DNA of 43,924 bases, from contig JAKSIC010000025.1 in NCBI GenBank assembly GCA_024399015.1, forward strand, positions 1-43,924. Reading direction: 5' to 3'. Shown here one piece after another: positions 1-6,707 of the stretch. Every line of letters starts with the position of its first letter. Position 1 is the first letter of the stretch. The DNA comes from Fibrobacter sp. GTDB lineage: Bacteria > Fibrobacterota > Fibrobacteria > Fibrobacterales > Fibrobacteraceae. The notes under the pieces were generated by a model. It saw nothing but the letters and a program-made list of their open reading frames with translations, ran no database searches and had not been told where the DNA came from. Made by a program: the position numbers and the translations under genes.

Positions 1-2
1 AA

Positions 3-53
3 GAACTGGGTGATTTTGTATACTTTAAACCAGTCCTAAAAATGGGTAGCTGA
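3..53 (+). CDS. Possible 3' end of a truncated upstream gene
   Basis: An open frame runs in from the left edge and ends at TGA 51-53, giving a short tail ELGDFVYFKPVLKMGS. It reads like a protein end but is too short to assign. The rest of the first 220 bases is AT-rich and holds no other convincing gene. Confidence 0.25.
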   Translation, partial: ELGDFVYFKPVLKMGS

Positions 54-146
54 CATTATCAGTAGCAAAAAACATTTCCTCAAAGAATGATATAACAAAA
101 GATAGATGCTTTTTGACAAGATTTGGGTCGCTTTGAATGAGATGAA

Positions 147-182
147 TTGACACTAAAGTGTCAAAAATAAAGATTATCTTTA
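147..182. promoter_or_regulatory. Two adjacent palindromes upstream of the TIR-like operon
   Basis: Positions 147-164 form a perfect palindrome with arms TTGACACT and AGTGTCAA around AA. Positions 168-182 form a second one (TAAAGAT, centre T, ATCTTTA). Both lie 41-76 bases before the start codon at 223 and could bind a regulator or be part of the promoter. A near copy of the first palindrome, followed by a shortened version of the second, lies at the end of the operon (2287-2315). The function is inferred from position and symmetry. Confidence 0.5.
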
Positions 183-222
183 ATCGCATAGTTTGAATAT
201 TTTCAAAATAGGAGGAAAATAC

Positions 223-822
223 ATGCATAAAGTTTTTATTAGCTATCATCACGACAATGACCAGTGGTATAAGGATTATTTGGTCAATTTGGGTGAGCGA
301 AAAGAATTATTTATTGACTGGTCGGTTGATTCTGGTGATATTTCTGATGAATTGAGCGACGAACAAATACGAGTTAAAATTCGTGATGAATACTTGAGAG
401 AATCGTCCATTACGATTTTATTGGTTGGTACAGAAACAAAGAATCGTAAACACATTGATTGGGAATTGTTTTCTAGCATGTATGATGGTTCTGTGAATCG
501 TCAGTCAGGGATTCTTGTTATTCTCTTGCCTTCAGTCAAGAGCAATTATGTTGTTGCTGCTCATGAGACTGAAAAAAGAAGCGTGTTTCCAAATATTTCA
601 GGCTGGTGTACAATAAATGAACGGGAAGAGTATGAACGTCGTTATCCGTATCTGCCAGCAAGAATTATTGATAATCTTCTAGCGCCAAATGCAAAAATAT
701 CTGTAGTTAATTGGGATGATTTGGATGCTGATAAATTGAAATTTATGCTAGATTGTGCGTATAATGATAGACAATCATGCGTATATGATTTATCAAGACC
801 TATGCGAAGACAAAATTCTTAA
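223..822 (+). CDS. TIR-like domain protein (DUF1863/MTH538 type, ThsB-related)
   Basis: The protein has 199 residues. The start at 223 is chosen because AGGAGG stands 6 bases before it; an upstream in-frame ATG at 193 lacks a site. The N-terminus MHKVFISYHHDNDQWYKDYL, then FIDWSVDSGDI, TILLVGTETKNRKHIDWEL and a C-terminal YDLSRPMRRQNS are typical of the DUF1863 TIR-like family, the superfamily that includes Thoeris ThsB. Members sense infection or make or degrade NAD-derived nucleotides, but catalytic activity cannot be read here. It is the first gene of a three-gene operon with 844-1311 and 1313-2290. The region is AT-richer than the later half of the window, consistent with transfer. A role in anti-phage defence is inferred from family and context. 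Confidence 0.85.
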   Translation: MHKVFISYHHDNDQWYKDYLVNLGERKELFIDWSVDSGDISDELSDEQIRVKIRDEYLRESSITILLVGTETKNRKHIDWELFSSMYDGSVNRQSGILVILLPSVKSNYVVAAHETEKRSVFPNISGWCTINEREEYERRYPYLPARIIDNLLAPNAKISVVNWDDLDADKLKFMLDCAYNDRQSCVYDLSRPMRRQNS

Positions 823-843
823 AATACAAAGGGATTGCTGACT

Positions 844-1311
844 ATGCGGTTAAAAGGACTATTGGATAAGTGGCATTTGAATTCTTTGAAAATCAACGTC
901 AAGTTTCTTGAAGCGGAATTTACTCCCTGTGATAAAGATAAAGATGCTGCTTGGGCTCTTTACGTAGAACTGTTGACCCGTGTAACAACTCAGACTTTGG
1001 ATGACTGTGAAGGCAATGAAGAATGTGCGTTAGATAGCGTTTATTCGATTTTCCCAACAACTCGATCTATTTTGAAGGAATACGGTCGTGAATGTGTACA
1101 TTTTACGAAAATTGCTATTGTAGTATTAAATCAGGTTGTTCGCCCGTTTACTGCAAAATGGCATAAGGCCAAGATGGATGGAACATTTGAATTGTATAAA
1201 AGTGAATTTCGCAAAGATTTGAGAGAACTTCAACCAAAGCTTCTTTGCTATACAAGTATGTTAAGTGACATAGCAGAAGTTGAAGATTTGACTGGAATTG
1301 AAAAAGACTAA
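844..1311 (+). CDS. Unknown protein, TIR operon second gene
   Basis: This is a 155-residue soluble protein. ATG 844 is preferred (AAGGGA lies about 10 bases upstream); TTG 835 is an alternative. There is no signal peptide or membrane segment. Landmarks are an N-terminal LLDKWHLNSLKINVKFLEAE, a central AAWALYVELLTRVTTQ helix, and RPFTAKWHKAKMDG near residue 100. The predicted fold is all-helical. I do not recognise a named family. It begins 21 bases after the TIR gene and ends one base before the next start, so co-translation and a shared job are likely: partner, regulator or effector of the TIR-like protein. Confidence 0.75.
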   Translation: MRLKGLLDKWHLNSLKINVKFLEAEFTPCDKDKDAAWALYVELLTRVTTQTLDDCEGNEECALDSVYSIFPTTRSILKEYGRECVHFTKIAIVVLNQVVRPFTAKWHKAKMDGTFELYKSEFRKDLRELQPKLLCYTSMLSDIAEVEDLTGIEKD

Positions 1312-1312
1312 A

Positions 1313-2290
1313 ATGCTCCGTTCCCATTTTATTCCGCAATTCATTCTTCGTGCTTTTTGTGAAGACGATAAGATTCAGTATATGGATCTTGCTTCAAGGA
1401 CTGTGGAATCAAGGAATCCCCGCTCCGTATTCAGCGAGTATGGTTATTACCCTGAGCAGTTGGAACATGACCTGAATGATAAAATCGAAAAGGTTTTTGC
1501 GCCCGTCCATAAAAAGATACTTGCATCCACGAACAAATTGACATTGTCTGCCGCAGAGATGTTTCTGCTCAAGAAGTTTTTGCTGGTGTCTATTTTGCGT
1601 TATAATGCTAAAGACGCCCTAGGTGAGTTTCTTTTGGACGGTATGAGCGAATCTGAACGAGCCTTGATCTTTGGTAAATTCTTTGAGAATATCGGAAAAA
1701 TTCTTGAGTGCAAAGATAAAGTAGAACTGACCAATTTTTACCAGTATAGCTTCGTTCAATCAAATTTAACGTTGACGACTTATGCCAAAGACATCCTCGG
1801 CTCATATCAGATATTCGTGACCTCAAAAGAATGTGGTAGGGAATTCCTATTGCCTGATAAAGGAAATGCGTGGTATATGGGACGCTTGTCGATGGAGAAA
1901 GTATTTCTTCTTCAAGAAATGGCTATAAAATGTCATAATGAGATGTCCTTGCAGACTTTATCTCTGGTGACACCTCATGATTATGTGGTGTTTCCGTTAT
2001 CTAAAAATATTGCCACAATTTGCATGAGTCCTTTTTACAAATTCGTGGCGGATAACCCTGAATATACTGTTGCTAAATCTTCGATTCAAGAGACTTTGGG
2101 ATTTGGTAATGGTTATATGCTTAAACAGGCTAGGGTTTCTTTCGATCGAAATCAAAAGCCCATTGACTACGGCTTTGATATCAAGCCTTTATGCAATCGC
2201 GATGTTGAGTTCCTAAACAAGCTCCTTCTGCAAAATGCAATTAGTCACATAGCCTTTGCCAATAAAGGTAAACTTGGAATTGAAATTTGA
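1313..2290 (+). CDS. DUF4238 family protein
   Basis: The protein has 325 residues. ATG 1313 follows the previous stop by one base; an in-frame TTG at 1298 could extend it into the upstream gene. The N-terminus MLRSHFIPQFILRAFC matches the DUF4238 signature (H-x-[IV]-P-x-[FY]-x-L-[RK]-x-[FW]). The middle is rich in helices and the C-terminal half contains PHDYVVFPLSKNIATICMSP, also usual for the family. The biochemical role is not established; members often sit in variable islands. The stop codon TGA at 2288-2290 lies inside the palindrome at 2287-2304. As third gene of the TIR operon it may be part of the same defence unit or an independent passenger. Confidence 0.8.
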   Translation: MLRSHFIPQFILRAFCEDDKIQYMDLASRTVESRNPRSVFSEYGYYPEQLEHDLNDKIEKVFAPVHKKILASTNKLTLSAAEMFLLKKFLLVSILRYNAKDALGEFLLDGMSESERALIFGKFFENIGKILECKDKVELTNFYQYSFVQSNLTLTTYAKDILGSYQIFVTSKECGREFLLPDKGNAWYMGRLSMEKVFLLQEMAIKCHNEMSLQTLSLVTPHDYVVFPLSKNIATICMSPFYKFVADNPEYTVAKSSIQETLGFGNGYMLKQARVSFDRNQKPIDYGFDIKPLCNRDVEFLNKLLLQNAISHIAFANKGKLGIEI

Positions 2291-2304
2291 CACTAAACTG
2301 TCAA
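2287..2304. repeat. Operon-flanking copy of the TTGACACT palindrome
   Basis: Seventeen of 18 bases match the upstream palindrome at 147-164 (one G to C change). The following bases AAAATCTTTAAT also match the upstream flank after deletion of about ten bases. The copy overlaps the stop codon of the DUF4238 gene. The pair brackets the TIR operon in direct orientation, so it may mark a cassette boundary rather than only a regulator site. Confidence 0.5.
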
Positions 2305-2314
2305 AATCTTTAAT

Positions 2315-2530
2315 TATATTATATCCCATAATTCATTAATCCTTGCGACAGTCGACATAGACTTGTAAAGTCCGTACGTGCATTCGCGGCAAGGCTCATA
2401 AACCATCTAGTTTATGTTATTGGATAGCTGGCAGGAACACAACCTGCTCGAGAGCGTGGAATCGCCGTAAGGCGAAATTACGCCAGGTAACGCCGGAGAA
2501 TACCTCCGCCAACAGCAACGCTAGAACATC
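2315..2530 (+). ncRNA. Structured RNA, copy A (family not identified)
   Basis: This gene-free segment is conserved with 9577-9785. It has a TATATT -10-like box at 2315, then five helices: P1 2341-2346/2389-2394, P2 2397-2403/2410-2416, P3 2431-2435/2443-2447, P4 2462-2466/2471-2475 (GTAA loop, with a further outer pair 2454-2457/2480-2483) and P5 2494-2498/2504-2508. Comparison with copy B shows compensatory changes in P1 (CCTTGC/GCAAGG versus CCCTGC/GCAGGG) and in P5 (CGGAG/CTCCG versus CGAGG/CCTCG), strong support for an RNA fold. It contains no open frame of note. It is neither tmRNA, RNase P nor 6S by its motifs. An orphan transposon-associated (HEARO/omega-like) RNA is one guess; the family is unassigned. 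Confidence 0.7.
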
Positions 2531-2555
2531 GTCATAATCAAAAGAATGCTATTGG

Positions 2556-2581
2556 CCATTTTCCCGGCGTGGGGAAAATGG
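2556..2581 (+). terminator. Hairpin after structured RNA copy A
   Basis: The arms CCATTTTCCC and GGGAAAATGG (10 pairs) enclose a 6-base loop. The bases that follow (TGGTTTAATATTGG) are only moderately T-rich, so termination is plausible rather than certain. The hairpin separates the RNA from the toxin-antitoxin promoter. Confidence 0.45.
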
Positions 2582-2598
2582 TGGTTTAATATTGGTTT

Positions 2599-2630
2599 GT
2601 ATTGACAAATGTCAATACATTATCTATAAT
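2599..2630 (+). promoter_or_regulatory. Consensus promoter with palindromic operator for the TA pair
   Basis: TTGACA (2602-2607), 17 bases, then TATAAT (2625-2630) is a textbook sigma-70 promoter. A perfect 20-base palindrome (GTATTGACA, AA, TGTCAATAC; 2599-2618) covers the -35 box. Toxin-antitoxin operons are usually repressed by their own products through such sites; autoregulation is inferred. Confidence 0.8.
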
Positions 2631-2644
2631 GGAGACTAGGTTTT

Positions 2645-2881
2645 GTGAATATTACAAGGCATGCCTTCGAAAGAATGCGTGAAAGGGGCTTTACCGTAGA
2701 AATGCTTGCACGCGTTTTACGGAAAAACTTCTTGAGGCGAGATCCTTCAGAAGAGGATGGTCTATCAAAAATTACTGCTGAAGTGGACAATCATTTTTGG
2801 ACTTTAATTGTTACGGACGACTTGTCAACTTTGGTAACTGTAAGGAGAGCTCATGAAGACGAGGTGCAAGATGCGAGATAA
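2645..2881 (+). CDS. DUF4258 family protein, putative toxin of a TA pair
   Basis: This is a 78-residue protein starting at GTG 2645, with GGAGACTAGG upstream. RHAFERMRERGF at the N-terminus and the ending TLIVTDDLSTLVTV are typical of DUF4258, a compact fold related to RelE/BrnT-like RNases and found as the toxin half of pairs. The gene overlaps the antitoxin by 29 bases, so translation is coupled. Transcription is from the consensus promoter at 2602-2630. RNase activity is inferred from family analogy; no catalytic residue is assigned. Confidence 0.75.
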   Translation: MNITRHAFERMRERGFTVEMLARVLRKNFLRRDPSEEDGLSKITAEVDNHFWTLIVTDDLSTLVTVRRAHEDEVQDAR

Positions 2882-3188
2882 GTACAAATTGCCCAAGGGC
2901 TTTAAGTTGGTCGATGATTTCCTTTCCGAAGAGGAAATTGAAAAACTCGAAAACGACACAACTGTAAGAGATCCGATGCTTATCACTGGCGGCAATGAAT
3001 CGGAGACTCTAGAAGAATCGATAACCCGTATCAAAAAGGCTATTGCTGATTCCAAAGAGGAGAAGAAGATGTATTCTATCCGACTCAAGGTCAAAACAGT
3101 AGATGCTATCAAGAGAAAAGCGGCAGAAGCGGGTATTCCGTATCAGACATATGTGAATGTTTTGCTGGATAATGCAGCTTTCGCTTAA
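2853..3188 (+). CDS. CopG/BrnA-type antitoxin
   Basis: This is a 111-residue protein whose ATG at 2853 has AAGGAG five bases before it, inside the toxin gene. The N-terminal half is acidic and probably neutralises the toxin. The C-terminus, MYSIRLKVKTVDAIKRKAAE followed by AGIPYQTYVNVLLDNAAF, is a ribbon-helix-helix of the CopG antitoxin type, which would bind the palindrome at 2599-2618. The usual order (toxin first, DNA-binding antitoxin second) matches BrnTA-like modules. A decayed copy of its 3' end lies at 18712-18783. Confidence 0.8.
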   Translation: MKTRCKMRDKYKLPKGFKLVDDFLSEEEIEKLENDTTVRDPMLITGGNESETLEESITRIKKAIADSKEEKKMYSIRLKVKTVDAIKRKAAEAGIPYQTYVNVLLDNAAFA

Positions 3189-3206
3189 GTCTTCCTCCTA
3201 ATATTT

Positions 3207-3235
3207 GATTATCTTTCACATAAAGGAAGATAATC
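3207..3235 (+). promoter_or_regulatory. Inverted repeat around the hsdR ribosome site
   Basis: The arms GATTATCTT (3207-3215) and AAGATAATC (3227-3235) enclose the AAAGGA ribosome site and end one base before ATG 3237. As RNA this could hide the ribosome site; as DNA it could be an operator. The 10-mer GATTATCTTT also occurs in the palindrome upstream of the TIR operon (172-181). Confidence 0.45.
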
Positions 3236-3236
3236 T

Positions 3237-6200
3237 ATGTCTCTCTACGACGAAAATGCCTACGAACAGTGCCTAAAGCAGCTATTCCAGGATAACCTGG
3301 GATGGGATTATGCCTATGGCCCCGACGTAGGGAGAGATTTTAGAGATCCGCTTTACGAGCCTGTTTTTGAAGAGTCTATCCGTCGTATAAACCCGGATGC
3401 AGCTCCAGAGGCTATCGAAGAGGCCTTGAATAAGGTCCGTAACTTTGAAAACGATGATCTTGTAAAGCAGAATGCCCTGTTCATGGATTATATCCAGAAT
3501 GGGGTGGAGGTGGCCTACCATAAGGATGGCCAGACCAAGTCTGATATTATTTATCTGGTCGACTACAAGAACATCGACAACAATTCCTTTATTTTTGCAA
3601 ACCAGTGGACCTTTATCGAAAAGTCCAACAAGCGACCCGATGTGCTCTTGTTCTTGAATGGTTTGCCCGTTTGCCTTTTTGTATTGAAGTCTCCCAGTCG
3701 CGAAGAGACCGACGCCAGCGAAGCTTACCTGCAAATCCGCAATTATATGCAGGAGATTCCTTCGCTGTTTATCTATAACTGCATCTGCGTCATGTCTGAC
3801 CAGCTGATTTCAAAAGCCGGTACCATTACCAGCGGCGAAGACCGCTTTATGGAATGGAAAACCAAGGACGGAAATCGTGAGTCTGGTGCTATTGCAGACT
3901 TTTCCACGTTCTTTGAAGGGATTTTCCAGAAGGATCGTCTTCTTGATATTATCAAGAACTTCATCTGCTTCAATAACGATGGATTAAAGACTTTTAAGAT
4001 TCTGTCTGGCTACCATCAGTATTTTGCAGTGCGCAAGGCTGTAGAACGAACTAAGCAAGCTGTAAGTGGCGATGGAAAGATTGGTGTGTTCTGGCATACC
4101 CAGGGCTCTGGTAAGTCTTTGAGCATGGTATTCTATGCAAACCTGCTCCAATCCAGTATCGAAAGCCCGACCATTGTGGTGATTACGGACCGAAACGATC
4201 TGGATAACCAGCTGTATGGCCAGTTTGCCAACTGTAAGGATTTCCTACGTCAGGAACCTGTTCAGGCTGAATCTCGCGAGCACCTGAAGAAGCTGCTTAA
4301 CGGCCGTAAGGCCAACGGCATCATCTTTACCACCATGCAGAAGTTCGAGGAATCCGACGAGCCTCTTTCAGACCGCAGAAATATCATTGTGATGGCAGAC
4401 GAAGCCCATCGCGGTCAGTATGGTTTAGCAGAAAAGGTAAAGACTTCCGAAGATGCTTCTGGTAATTTAGTAGTCCGCACCATAAAGGGTACAGCTCGCA
4501 TTATTCGTGACAGTCTGCCCAATGCCAGCTTTATCGGTTTTACAGGAACGCCTATCAGCCGTGAAGATCGCAACACCACGGAAGTTTTTGGTGGCTATAT
4601 TGATATTTACGATATGACCCAGGCTGTGGAAGATGGTGCAACTCGCCCTGTCTATTATGAAAGCCGAGTTGTCCGCCTAAAGTTGGACGACAAGGTCCTT
4701 GCCCAGATTGATTCTGAATATGATATGTTGGCTGGGGTTGCCTCTCCGGAAGTCATTGAGAAAAGCAAGCATGAATTAGGCCAGCTAGAAGCAATTCTCG
4801 GTCACGAAAAGACAATCAACTCCTTGGTTGATGACATCCTGGAACACTACGAAACTAATCGTCAGGATCTTTATACCGGCAAGGCCATGATTGTGGCTTA
4901 TTCTCGTGGCATTGCCATGAAGATGTTTAATCGTATTCTGGAACTGCGCCCCGAATGGGCTGGCACCACATCTCAAGTGATGGTGGGTGATCAAACCGTA
5001 ACAGTTCCCGGAGAAGATGCAAAGATTGCCGTGGTCATGACCGAAAGCAACAAGGATCCCGAAACATGGCATCCTATTGTCGGCAATAAGACTCACCGCC
5101 AGGAATTGGCTGTAAGATTCAAGGACAATAAAGGTCCGCTGAAAATCGTGATTGTGGTGGACATGTGGCTTACGGGATTTGATGTTCCGTCCCTAGCGAC
5201 CATGTACGTCTTTAAGCCGATGGAAAGCCATAACCTGATGCAGGCCATTGCACGCGTAAACCGAGTCTACGAAGACAAGGAAGGCGGCCTGGTGGTAGAT
5301 TACATCGGTATCGCCAGCGCATTAAAACGCGCAATGAACGACTATACCGTTCGTGACCGTAAGAACTATGGCGAAATGGACATTGCAAAACAGGCTTTGC
5401 CCAAGGCCCAGGAAAAACTGGAAATTTGCCGTAGCCTGTTCCATGGATTTGACTACTCCGATTTCTTCAGCAATTCCTCGCTGAAGATGGGTGTATGCAT
5501 TACCGATGCCTTGAACTTTATTTTAGAGAAAAGCCGCGAAGAACAGAAGAAGTCTTTTGTCAAAGAAGCCTTGATGCTTCGTCAATCTCTCTCGCTATGT
5601 TCTTCCATAGCTCCTGCAGAAATGCGAATCGAAGCGAACTTTTTTGAAGCTGTTCGTGTACAGCTTATGCGCTTTATGTATGGCGCAGGCAAGAGCAAGG
5701 TTACCCTCAAGGATGTAAACGCACGAATCAACGAATTGCTGAAGCAAAGCGTAAAATCTGAAGGCGTTCTAAATCTGTTCAGTAGTGTAGGGGAGAACTT
5801 CTCCCTGTTTGATCCCAAGTTCCTTGAAGATGTGGCCAAGATGAAACACAAGAACATCGCGGTGGAAATCTTGAAGAAACTTATCGAGGAACAAGTTCGA
5901 GTTTATTCCAGAACGAATATCGTGAATTCCCAGAAGTTCTCCGATATTTTCCATCAGGCCATGAACCGTTACTTGAACGGACAACTTACCAACGAAGAAG
6001 TAATCCAGGAATTGCTGAAATTGGCAAGTAGCATTTCTGATGCCGCTGCTTCTGGCGAAAAGCTTGGCCTGACCAAGGAAGAAACCGCATTCTACGATGC
6101 CCTTACAAGCCCCGAAGGGATTCGTAAGGCGTATAGCGACGAACAGTTCATCGCCCTCACGAAGGAATTGACAGAAAAGCTCCGCACAAGCCGTACTGTT

Positions 6201-6467
6201 GACTGGCAGCGCAAGGAAAGCGCCCGCGCCTCTATGCGCACCGCCATCAAAAAACTTCTCAAAAAATACAAGTACCCGCCCGAAGGCTGGGAAAGCGCAA
6301 TTACGACCGTTATTACCCAGTGCGAACTCTGGACCGATAACGAAGAAATGTTTGACAGCATGAGAGCTCCTGTCGCAGAAAATGCCGCCGGAAACCAGCT
6401 CTACTTCGCCCCCGGCGATGATGTGACCAGCTATGGAATAGCTGCTGATAAAGGTTTGCTGAAATAA
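3237..6467 (+). CDS. hsdR: Type I restriction HsdR-like protein with degenerate nuclease site
   Basis: The protein has 1076 residues, normal for HsdR. Its start is supported by AAAGGA and the HsdR-like N-terminus. The N-terminal nuclease region carries RPDVLLFLNGLP (Asp135), but the E-x-K part reads FVLK: Val149 (codon GTA 3681-3683) stands where the catalytic Glu should be, 14 residues after the Asp as in EcoR124I. Lys151 and Q166-x3-Y170 are kept. The helicase motor looks complete: Walker A TQGSGKS (about 290), DEAH (about 388), FIGFTGTP, TGFDVPSL and QAIARVNRVY. HsdR normally needs HsdM and HsdS, and neither is present in the window. It could be a motor-only or decoy protein, part of a split system elsewhere, or a gene starting to decay. 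The reading frame is intact. Confidence 0.92.
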   Translation: MSLYDENAYEQCLKQLFQDNLGWDYAYGPDVGRDFRDPLYEPVFEESIRRINPDAAPEAIEEALNKVRNFENDDLVKQNALFMDYIQNGVEVAYHKDGQTKSDIIYLVDYKNIDNNSFIFANQWTFIEKSNKRPDVLLFLNGLPVCLFVLKSPSREETDASEAYLQIRNYMQEIPSLFIYNCICVMSDQLISKAGTITSGEDRFMEWKTKDGNRESGAIADFSTFFEGIFQKDRLLDIIKNFICFNNDGLKTFKILSGYHQYFAVRKAVERTKQAVSGDGKIGVFWHTQGSGKSLSMVFYANLLQSSIESPTIVVITDRNDLDNQLYGQFANCKDFLRQEPVQAESREHLKKLLNGRKANGIIFTTMQKFEESDEPLSDRRNIIVMADEAHRGQYGLAEKVKTSEDASGNLVVRTIKGTARIIRDSLPNASFIGFTGTPISREDRNTTEVFGGYIDIYDMTQAVEDGATRPVYYESRVVRLKLDDKVLAQIDSEYDMLAGVASPEVIEKSKHELGQLEAILGHEKTINSLVDDILEHYETNRQDLYTGKAMIVAYSRGIAMKMFNRILELRPEWAGTTSQVMVGDQTVTVPGEDAKIAVVMTESNKDPETWHPIVGNKTHRQELAVRFKDNKGPLKIVIVVDMWLTGFDVPSLATMYVFKPMESHNLMQAIARVNRVYEDKEGGLVVDYIGIASALKRAMNDYTVRDRKNYGEMDIAKQALPKAQEKLEICRSLFHGFDYSDFFSNSSLKMGVCITDALNFILEKSREEQKKSFVKEALMLRQSLSLCSSIAPAEMRIEANFFEAVRVQLMRFMYGAGKSKVTLKDVNARINELLKQSVKSEGVLNLFSSVGENFSLFDPKFLEDVAKMKHKNIAVEILKKLIEEQVRVYSRTNIVNSQKFSDIFHQAMNRYLNGQLTNEEVIQELLKLASSISDAAASGEKLGLTKEETAFYDALTSPEGIRKAYSDEQFIALTKELTEKLRTSRTVDWQRKESARASMRTAIKKLLKKYKYPPEGWESAITTVITQCELWTDNEEMFDSMRAPVAENAAGNQLYFAPGDDVTSYGIAADKGLLK

Positions 6468-6665
6468 AGCAAAAAATTCAAAAAATGGGATTGAAATGAT
6501 AGTTTATCTAGGGTAGACACTTGCTGCCAGGCGTATTTTCGCTTTACTATTTAATTAGAACGATAAAGGAACTTTTAGCAGCAAATCAGAACTGAGATCT
6601 ATGAAACTCTGGTTTTGATGCGCTTTTTATCGTAATTTTCCCTAAACGCTTGCTTTTTTCGGTTT

Positions 6666-6697
6666 TATATTGTATTTTTGTAGAAATTCTACAAAAA
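6666..6697 (+). promoter_or_regulatory. Promoter-like box and strong palindrome before rloAB
   Basis: TATATT (6666-6671) is followed by a perfect 23-base palindrome, arms TTTTTGTAGAA and TTCTACAAAAA around one A (6675-6697), ten bases before ATG 6708. It covers the expected transcription start, so it is a likely repressor operator or a 5' hairpin. The 240-base gap before the gene has no other clear feature. Confidence 0.6.
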
Positions 6698-6707
6698 CGG
6701 ACTAGAT

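Noticed and set aside
25-252. Minus-strand frame of 75 codons at the left edge
   Set aside because: It overlaps the TIR-like start and ribosome site, has no ribosome site of its own and no family resemblance.
2315-2530. Assignment of the structured RNA as tmRNA, RNase P RNA, 6S RNA or group II intron
   Set aside because: It occurs twice and lacks the tRNA-like end, the RNase P conserved core, the long 6S rod or domain V; family left open.
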